In this document: positions 1 through 4,770 of the stretch, in pieces
Layout of the letters: each line of letters opens with the position of its first letter
How positions within the stretch are numbered: the first letter of the stretch is position 1
Position numbers and translations under genes: made by a program
From: an uncultured Terrimonas sp.
GTDB lineage: Bacteria > Bacteroidota > Bacteroidia > Chitinophagales > Chitinophagaceae
NCBI GenBank assembly: GCA_946886925.1
Contig: CAMPJQ010000183.1
Location: 1 to 6,131 of the forward strand
DNA length: 6,131 nucleotides
Direction of reading: 5' to 3'
The notes under the pieces: model-generated
What the model was told of the DNA's origin: nothing
The model's database searches: none
What the model saw: only the letters and a program-made list of their open reading frames with translations

Positions 1-207
1 CCATATCGCCTGCTTTAGACCAGGCAACGGTGAAACGCTGTTTGTAATTAAATGCTCCTCAAGGCGGATCTCAAAATCATTTACCGCTTTGGCAATTTCG
101 GGATAGGCAGCCATCATAGACTCTACATCAGCAGTTTCCTCCGGAGAAGTAAGCCGCATAACGTAACTTTCAATTATTCCACTTTCTATGTATGCTTTAA
201 TATCCAC
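1..207 (-). CDS. Anti-sigma factor, RskA-like, N-terminal 69 codons (3' end outside window)
   Basis: The first 69 codons read VDIKAYIESGIIESYV, then a MRLTSPEE segment, then an acidic helix containing AAYPEIAKAV. This is the usual N-terminus of Bacteroidota anti-sigma-K/RskA-type proteins, whose cytoplasmic N-terminal helices hold the sigma factor and whose C-terminal part is normally a membrane helix plus an extracytoplasmic domain. Those later parts lie outside the window. No HxxxCxxC zinc motif is seen in the visible part. The start is taken as GTG at 207-205, because an in-frame TAG sits three codons upstream (216-214) and the next ATG would cut into the conserved first helix. The gene begins 17 bases after the sigma stop codon, so the two are almost certainly co-transcribed. 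By family knowledge it should inhibit the sigma factor until an envelope signal releases it. The signal cannot be read from this sequence. Confidence 0.85.
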   Translation of the reverse strand, partial: MDIKAYIESGIIESYVMRLTSPEETADVESMMAAYPEIAKAVNDFEIRLEEHLITNSVSPLPGLKQAIW

Positions 208-224
208 TTTTAGCTATACTATTA

Positions 225-782
225 TTATAAAAGTTGTTTTAGTACAATTAGTGCTTTTCTGATCCTTGTTTTAACCGTTCCCAAAGGAATGTTTTCCTCC
301 TTTGCTATCTCATCATGTGTATATCCTCTAAAGTAAGCAAGGGTTATTAATTTTCCATAGTCACCAGGCAATCGTTTTACAATACCCGCAATTCCTATCC
401 TGTCGGTATCAAATGAAATATTTTCCGGTAAATGACCAATGGTATCGGAGATATCAAGATTCTTCCGGTTGTTTTTGAATTGCTTTCCCCTTGTAAAATC
501 TATTGATGCATTCCGTGCTATATTAAGCATCCAGGTAAATAACCTTCCCTTTGCCGGATCATATTGATCTAATTGTCTCCATATCTTTACAAATACATCC
601 TGCAAAATATCACTGGCTGTTTCTCTGTCTGTAATAATATTGAGTACTACCGCGTATAATGCGCCTGAGTATTGTTCGTAGAGGTAATCAAAAGCAGAGC
701 GGTCGCGCTGTTTCAGCAACAACACAAGATCTGCTTCCTTATAGTTTCCGGCAATTGGCATTAATTCCGCTAAATTAGTCAT
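225..782 (-). CDS. ECF-type RNA polymerase sigma factor (sigma-70 family, SigK/RpoE-like)
   Basis: This 185-residue protein has the two-domain layout of an extracytoplasmic-function sigma factor. Region 2 spans about residues 30-100, with the core-binding helix DILQDVFVKIW at 58-68 and the -10-recognition segment around LFTWMLNIARNASIDFTR at 81-98. Region 4 spans about 131-185, with the helix-turn-helix YTHDEIAKEENIPLGTVKTR at 154-173. There is no region 1 or region 3, and the length is typical for the group. Its partner is the RskA-like anti-sigma gene 17 bases downstream. It probably directs transcription of its own operon and a small set of envelope genes, and the ferritin-like pair just upstream is the obvious candidate target. 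The annotated start is ATG at 782; Met8 (761) is an alternative that would give a longer leader from the predicted promoter. Family assignment is secure; the regulon is inference. Confidence 0.95.
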   Translation of the reverse strand: MTNLAELMPIAGNYKEADLVLLLKQRDRSAFDYLYEQYSGALYAVVLNIITDRETASDILQDVFVKIWRQLDQYDPAKGRLFTWMLNIARNASIDFTRGKQFKNNRKNLDISDTIGHLPENISFDTDRIGIAGIVKRLPGDYGKLITLAYFRGYTHDEIAKEENIPLGTVKTRIRKALIVLKQLL

Positions 783-793
783 TCCCAGTTCAA

Positions 794-823
794 TAAATAT
801 AATTTTTCAACGGATTAATTCAA
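794..823 (-). promoter_or_regulatory. Candidate promoter of the sigma/anti-sigma operon
   Basis: On the minus strand TTG (823-821) is followed after exactly 19 bases by TATATTTA (801-794). This fits the Bacteroidota housekeeping pattern of TTG at -33 and TAnnTTTG at -7, except for the last base. Transcription would begin near 790 and leave a leader of only about 8 bases before the ATG at 782, or about 29 bases if Met8 is the start. The same stretch also contains CCGTTG (minus strand, about 814-809), which could be part of an ECF -10 element for self-regulation, but no convincing -35 partner was found. Confidence 0.45.
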
Positions 824-870
824 GTGGGTGTCATCTGCACTTAACAGGTAACAAAATATTTTTGGCGCTA

Positions 871-899
871 AAATAAAAGGGAGGCGGTTGCAGCAACCG
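871..899 (-). terminator. Possible rho-independent terminator after the ferritin-like pair
   Basis: A perfect hairpin, CGGTTG-CTG-CAACCG on the minus strand (899-885), has a 6-bp stem and a 3-base loop. It is followed by CCTCCC and then a T-rich run, TTTTATTT (878-871). It lies about 95 bases beyond the stop codon of the second ferritin-like gene and before the sigma promoter. The six bases between stem and T-run make it less than canonical, so termination may be partial. Confidence 0.4.
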
Positions 900-990
900 G
901 GCTGGAATTTAAAGGGTTTACAGGGTTGAAACTATAGGGAAATATATAGTGATGGTTAGTGAGTCCATGTTATTACACAAATACCTGCCA

Positions 991-1010
991 GTTTTTATTC
1001 AGATAAAAAC
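991..1010. repeat. Perfect 8-bp inverted repeat over the ferritin-like gene's stop codon
   Basis: GTTTTTAT and ATAAAAAC flank a 4-base loop. The stop codon of the second ferritin-like gene (997-995) lies in one arm. The stem is almost all A/T, so it would be weak. It could act as a minor 3'-end or RNA-stability element, or arise by chance from the local base composition. Confidence 0.3.
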
Positions 1011-1840
1011 GGATCGACAATAGCCAATATTTGTTCCATAGAAAGTGGTTCATCAAAACTTTCCGAAGCCGCTTCCATACTAATACTCTTGCCATTAATA
1101 TTTACGATATTAACGCCTGCCTGGGTAGTTACTTCTTCCCCATCATAACTTGCCTGCACTGCGGCGCCAATTCCGCCACTATCCTTTCCTGTTATCCACG
1201 GCTTCAGATCATCGTTTTGCGTTGTTGCCCGGCGCATACTGCGGATATGAGCGGCATGCCTGGCTTCTACGGAATGTATGTTCAATGCTGCCGTAAGTAC
1301 ATCGTTATTGGAAATTAAATTTCCAGCCTGGCCTTTATACGCTCTCACTCCTGTGTCTTCAAAGGTTTGCGCTACTGCAAGGAACAGATCATAATTAGAG
1401 AAAGCATCTTTAAAAGGTCCGTTGCCATCGCCTTTTGCTCCTGAAAAATCAAACTCAGGTTTCGATACGGGGGTAGCGCCCATAGCCGTTATAACTGTTT
1501 TAAGAAATTCTACATGAGCCACCTCATGATCCCTGATGGTAGTAATAGCCCCGGTTGCCGCACCAGCAGGTAAAAGTCCGGGAGCAGCTACTGCTCTAGT
1601 GTAAAACTCAGCTTCAAGGTATTCGAGTGTTAAAGCGAACTGCAGAACATCTGTAACACTTGCAGTGGTTTGCCCGTATGCTTTTTGAAACATGGAGCCA
1701 AAAGCGAGAGGAACCGTAGCTAAGGCAATTTTTCCACTCATTTTAGCAAAACCGCTTATCACTTTTCTTCTTGAATCTAACCTGTTGTATACTTCGGGAT
1801 CCGCTTTTTCAATTTCAGAAATAATATTATATAAGTTCAT
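995..1840 (-). CDS. Exported ferritin-like (Ferritin_2-type) protein with Tat-like leader
   Basis: This 281-residue protein has a charged N-terminus, a twin-arginine-like segment SRRKVISGF (23-31), a hydrophobic stretch (about 38-50) and a likely cleavage region near AYGQ (54-57). A Tat-exported, soluble envelope protein is therefore likely. The four-helix ferritin-like core follows: helix A about 61-83 with LEYLEAEFY (72-80), helix B with RDHEVAH (103-109), helix C with FEDTGVRAY (160-168), and helix D with VEARHAAH (191-198). The pattern E, ExxH, E, ExxH (E73 or E76, E106/H109, E161, E192/H195) matches a di-iron carboxylate site, so it may bind iron and react with oxygen or peroxide; that activity is inferred. 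Residues from about 204 to the end form an extension outside the helical core. It lies 37 bases after its paralogue, surely in the same transcript. The family also includes desiccation-related proteins, so the true substrate is unknown. Confidence 0.88.
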   Translation of the reverse strand: MNLYNIISEIEKADPEVYNRLDSRRKVISGFAKMSGKIALATVPLAFGSMFQKAYGQTTASVTDVLQFALTLEYLEAEFYTRAVAAPGLLPAGAATGAITTIRDHEVAHVEFLKTVITAMGATPVSKPEFDFSGAKGDGNGPFKDAFSNYDLFLAVAQTFEDTGVRAYKGQAGNLISNNDVLTAALNIHSVEARHAAHIRSMRRATTQNDDLKPWITGKDSGGIGAAVQASYDGEEVTTQAGVNIVNINGKSISMEAASESFDEPLSMEQILAIVDPFLSE

Positions 1841-1877
1841 ATTGGTAAATTTTTAGGTAAATGATAAATACCGATGA

Positions 1878-2576
1878 TTAACTTGTTGGCAATCCGCTTG
1901 CATCAATTTTGGATTTAAGATAAGTGGATGCAATAGTCAATACTTCTCCGGGCATACGTGATTTGTCCAGCCCGTTACCATCAATAACTGTGTTGTCGGC
2001 AAATGAACCGTTGCTGATCAGATCCCTGATGGTTGCCGCATGCCTGGCTTCAACCGAAACGATTTTACCGGCAAGCAACAGGTAGTTACCATCTTTTATC
2101 AGGTGACCCGCGCCGTTATAGGCCGATACGCCCAGGTCTTCAAAAGCTTTGGCCGTTCCCAGTACACTGTCCCTGCTTCCAAAGTCTATGGAACTGAAAT
2201 CTACTTCCAGGGCAGGAATAGCTTTTGCACCTAAAGCCGATTTAAAAAATTCACGGTGAGCAATTTCATGATCGCGGATATCGGTAAGATACGACTGCTC
2301 GGTTGCGGTAATTCCGCTGTATAGCGTACTTATTACCTGCACGTAAAAAGCAGCTTCCAATTGCTCCAGTGCATAAGCATAATTCAATATCCCTATGTCA
2401 TCGCTGCCAAGTGGTATGCCTTTGTTGTTGCCGTTATTATTATTATTGTCTTTTTTGCATGCTGCCGCTACAGCCATTACGGAAACAGTTCCTCCTATAT
2501 ATTTGAGAAAATTACGCCGTTGCATACCTTCGGAAAACTGGTGGCTCTGAAGCGCTGACTGGATTGTACTTTTCAT
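1878..2576 (-). CDS. Ferritin-like (Ferritin_2-type) Tat lipoprotein
   Basis: This 232-residue protein is a paralogue of the next gene in the operon. A strong twin-arginine motif, QRRNFLK (19-25), precedes a hydrophobic core (27-39) ending in AAAC at 37-40. Cys40 is a plausible lipidation site, although the lipobox lacks the usual Leu. The mature protein would start CKKDN and continue through an Asn-rich tether (44-52). In Bacteroidota, charged residues just after the lipid cysteine can mark surface export, so outer-membrane or surface anchoring is possible. The helical bundle carries LEQLEAAFY (70-78), RDHEIAH (101-107), FEDLGVSAY (145-153) and VEARHAAT (175-182). The di-iron ligand pattern is complete: E71 or E74, E104/H107, E146, E176/H179. 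It ends soon after helix D and lacks the long tail of its paralogue. It is first in the pair and has a 159-base leader, so the pair's promoter should lie there. Iron handling or peroxide defence is inference. Confidence 0.88.
   Translation of the reverse strand: MKSTIQSALQSHQFSEGMQRRNFLKYIGGTVSVMAVAAACKKDNNNNNGNNKGIPLGSDDIGILNYAYALEQLEAAFYVQVISTLYSGITATEQSYLTDIRDHEIAHREFFKSALGAKAIPALEVDFSSIDFGSRDSVLGTAKAFEDLGVSAYNGAGHLIKDGNYLLLAGKIVSVEARHAATIRDLISNGSFADNTVIDGNGLDKSRMPGEVLTIASTYLKSKIDASGLPTS
2424..2447 (-). repeat. AAT/AAC triplet repeat encoding the Asn-rich tether
   Basis: Eight codons encode NNNNNGNN just after the lipidation cysteine; four are consecutive AAT triplets and three are AAC. 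Triplet slippage could change the length of the tether between membrane anchor and ferritin-like domain without breaking the frame. Confidence 0.7.
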
Positions 2577-2624
2577 AATTTCTGAATTAAAGTTTTAAAA
2601 TGCTTTAATACACATACGAAAAGC

Positions 2625-2640
2625 AAATCCATATGGATTT
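2625..2640. promoter_or_regulatory. Perfect 16-bp palindrome in the leader of the ferritin-like pair
   Basis: AAATCCATATGGATTT reads identically on both strands. It lies 48 bases upstream of the start of the ferritin-like lipoprotein gene, in the 159-base gap after acpS (2577-2735). A gapless two-fold symmetric site of this size suits a dimeric repressor or activator. On the minus strand an ECF-like TTCGTATG (2620-2613) follows closely. If that were a -10 element, the palindrome would cover the -35 and spacer region. No strong housekeeping promoter was found in this gap; TGGATTTG (2631-2624) is one base off TAnnTTTG but has no TTG at the right distance. The rest of the gap is A/T-rich and shows no clear acpS terminator. 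Confidence 0.45.
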
Positions 2641-2735
2641 AAATGTGAATTCTTAATTTATTGAGGAATATTAAATTCTATGGAGAAGGGTGATATTAAT
2701 GCTGACAATATTTTTAAAGAATACGGAACTCATCT

Positions 2736-3101
2736 TTACTGCTCTGTAACCACCACTGCCGTTGCCATGCTTTTGATATGCGATAAAGAAACGTGTATCT
2801 TCATAACGCCAATTGTAACGGCAGTTTTTCCGAGCAGCAGCAGTTCCGGTTTACCATTTTCAGCATTAACAATTTCAACTTCATTAAAAGCTGTTCCATT
2901 TTTCCACCCGGTACCGATCGCTTTAAAAAAAGCTTCCTTGGCTGCAAAGCGTGCCGCGTAATGCTGGTATTTATTCGTTTTTGATTCGCAATACGTTATT
3001 TCATTTTTTGAAAACACCAGTTCCCTGAACCCCTGTTCTTTTTCGATAGCCTTCGCTATCCTGCCTGTTTCAACAATATCTGTTCCAATACCTGTGATCA
3101 T
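2736..3101 (-). CDS. acpS: Holo-[acyl-carrier-protein] synthase (4'-phosphopantetheinyl transferase)
   Basis: AcpS moves the 4'-phosphopantetheine arm from coenzyme A to the conserved serine of acyl carrier proteins in the cytoplasm. The 121-residue length is standard. The diagnostic motifs are present in order: GIGTDIVE (4-11) with metal-binding D8, FSKNEITYC (30-38), ARFAAKEAFFKA (50-61) with catalytic/metal-binding E56, the following G and W residues (63-66), and HVSLSH (103-108) ahead of the closing hydrophobic strand. The ATG at 3101 comes one base after the TGA of the C45-family gene (TGAAATG), which points to translational coupling. It is the last gene of its operon. In this position it may serve carrier proteins of a nearby pigment or lipid pathway, or be the cell's general AcpS for fatty-acid synthesis. 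The sequence cannot separate these options. Confidence 0.95.
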   Translation of the reverse strand: MITGIGTDIVETGRIAKAIEKEQGFRELVFSKNEITYCESKTNKYQHYAARFAAKEAFFKAIGTGWKNGTAFNEVEIVNAENGKPELLLLGKTAVTIGVMKIHVSLSHIKSMATAVVVTEQ

Positions 3102-3102
3102 T

Positions 3103-4770
3103 TCATCGAAGTTTATTTTTCGTCTCTGCTATTTGTTGACGGATATAGGCTTCTTCCTGCTTTGTAGCGATTTCCTTTGTTAATGCCTGTTCATAATACT
3201 TTATGGCACGATCAAATTGTTCACGTTTAAAACAATAATCTCCCGCAAGCACATACGCATGATAAAACTGCGGGTTGCTGGCCACCAGGCTATCTGTATT
3301 TATATCTTCTCCTTCGGCTATAAGATGCTTGTATTCCCTGTATCTTTCAAAATTTTTATATTGCCGGCTCAGTAAAAAAGTGTCGGCAGCAACAGTAAGC
3401 GATGAGTCATATATTTCCCGGTTTTCCTGCAGTCCGTGCAAGGCGAAAACCTTATGAAGGTCATATGCTACAAACTCTCCCAACTGCCAGGGAGCCGTGG
3501 ATACCCACACCAGCAATTTTTTAGGCTCAAATACAATGGCGTGATGGGCTATCAACTGGTTCAATGCTTTTTCATTTCCCATACCAATATTGGTGTCATG
3601 CAATCCTTTCCTGTCCCTCAATATACCAATCGTATGCTGCACCGTATTTTTCCCCTTTTCCTGTAAAAGCTCCTGCAGTCTTTTATACCGGTAAGCCGAG
3701 GCACTTTCACTCATCTGTTTAATATTGGGTTCAGATCCTGCCAAAGCTTTGCTTTGAAAATGATTGGCGCAAAGAATATGATCCGATTTTGGGTCATACA
3801 CATCAAGGGTATCGGGTGTTTTTTCAATGATCACGGCCTTATTGTCTGTCGCTGAACCCACCAAAAAAGATTCGGATACGAACATGGTGCGTTTATGCGC
3901 TATGGCAATCGCTTCATCAATATTGGCGGCGTACTGCAATATTTCCCTCGCCACCAGTGAAACCGGCGTAGCCGAACCGGAGGGAATACTGCTTTTGGCG
4001 GCGTTTATGGTTACCGTAAGGCCTTTCTCGTTCATGCCCGATACTACACCTATAAAACCGCCCCATGTAACACTCATGAACTTATAGCCCTGCGATGGAT
4101 TTTCAAAAAGTATGATCTTGTTTTTGGCGAAATCATCGCCCACATAAAAATCAAAGTTCCGGCCAATGATCATGGTACTGTCTTCCGAGGCTGCATCCCA
4201 GGTGCCAAAAGAAGTGCATCCTACCAATGCCATATTCTGCAACGCATGGCCAATATCGTGGGCTGCATGGTAATTGAGTATGCGCTGGTAGTTGGTACCT
4301 ATATAGCCGTATGCATCTGAAGCGGATTCCGATATACCGTATATTTCCCGTTTATATTCATCAGTAATGTTTTTATCTAAGTTGCGGTTGAACCAGCCGA
4401 TCACGTATTTTAAAAAATGCAGGTAAAAAGTGGAAGGGATCATTTTGCTGATCTGTGCGCTGAAATAATCTTCCTGCGATACCAGCAACTCTTTGGAAAG
4501 CTTTCCATTTACCACTCCTATTTCAAACGGATCACCTTCTACATACAATTCAAATAATCCCGAGTTGCTTTTTTTAAACCAGTTTTTCCCAAGTGTATAA
4601 AAGCCATTCCCATGATCTTCACGCTGCCATTTCAAACTACCCTTATCTGCAACAACGGGCGGATCTGTTTTGCTTACGTATACTACATATGCAAAAGCGC
4701 ATAGCAATATCACAATCAGTACGCCAATACTGTACAACAGCCATTTTCCTATTCTCTTCATACTACGCAT
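3103..4770 (-). CDS. Membrane-anchored C45-family Ntn hydrolase/acyltransferase with TPR-like tail
   Basis: This 555-residue protein belongs to the peptidase C45 group (acyl-CoA:6-aminopenicillanate acyltransferase, related to choloylglycine hydrolase). One membrane helix (about 11-32) follows a short basic N-terminus, so most of the protein should face the periplasm. The putative nucleophile is C185 in VGCTSFGTW (183-191), and cleavage between G184 and C185 would expose it as the new N-terminus. GRNFDFY (203-209) matches the conserved RNxD region behind the nucleophile, and NEKGLTVTIN (247-256) fits the Ntn core. Residues about 500-535, with a YYEQAL segment (525-530), resemble one TPR unit. 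The ATG at 4770 overlaps the upstream stop by 8 bases. Met4 (4761) gives the arrangement TAGTATG, a one-base gap like the next junction, and is equally plausible. The substrate is unknown: an amide or ester acyl group on a lipid or pigment is a reasonable guess, and penicillin is not implied. Confidence 0.82.
   Translation of the reverse strand: MRSMKRIGKWLLYSIGVLIVILLCAFAYVVYVSKTDPPVVADKGSLKWQREDHGNGFYTLGKNWFKKSNSGLFELYVEGDPFEIGVVNGKLSKELLVSQEDYFSAQISKMIPSTFYLHFLKYVIGWFNRNLDKNITDEYKREIYGISESASDAYGYIGTNYQRILNYHAAHDIGHALQNMALVGCTSFGTWDAASEDSTMIIGRNFDFYVGDDFAKNKIILFENPSQGYKFMSVTWGGFIGVVSGMNEKGLTVTINAAKSSIPSGSATPVSLVAREILQYAANIDEAIAIAHKRTMFVSESFLVGSATDNKAVIIEKTPDTLDVYDPKSDHILCANHFQSKALAGSEPNIKQMSESASAYRYKRLQELLQEKGKNTVQHTIGILRDRKGLHDTNIGMGNEKALNQLIAHHAIVFEPKKLLVWVSTAPWQLGEFVAYDLHKVFALHGLQENREIYDSSLTVAADTFLLSRQYKNFERYREYKHLIAEGEDINTDSLVASNPQFYHAYVLAGDYCFKREQFDRAIKYYEQALTKEIATKQEEAYIRQQIAETKNKLR

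Noticed and set aside
931..950. ACTATA...TATAGT inverted repeat in the sigma leader gap
   Set aside because: Six A/T-rich pairs around an 8-base loop are expected by chance in this composition, and nothing nearby gives it a role.
1031..1318. Plus-strand open frame of 95 codons opposite the second ferritin-like gene
   Set aside because: It is Cys/His-rich only because it mirrors ferritin-like codons. It has no coherent domain and is fully inside a well-supported gene.
2648..2682. A/T-rich imperfect inverted repeat in the acpS-ferritin gap as a terminator
   Set aside because: Pairing needs several bulges, has almost no G/C and no following T-run, so it is not distinguishable from A/T-rich background.
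2680..2961. Plus-strand open frame of 93 codons beginning in the gap after acpS
   Set aside because: Most of it is antisense to acpS, whose motifs are unmistakable. The peptide has no recognisable family and the frame is a shadow.
3103..4770. Reading the C45-family gene as a penicillin acyltransferase or bile-salt hydrolase
   Set aside because: Only the shared Ntn core motifs support the link. The membrane anchor, the TPR-like tail and the gene context point to another, unknown substrate.
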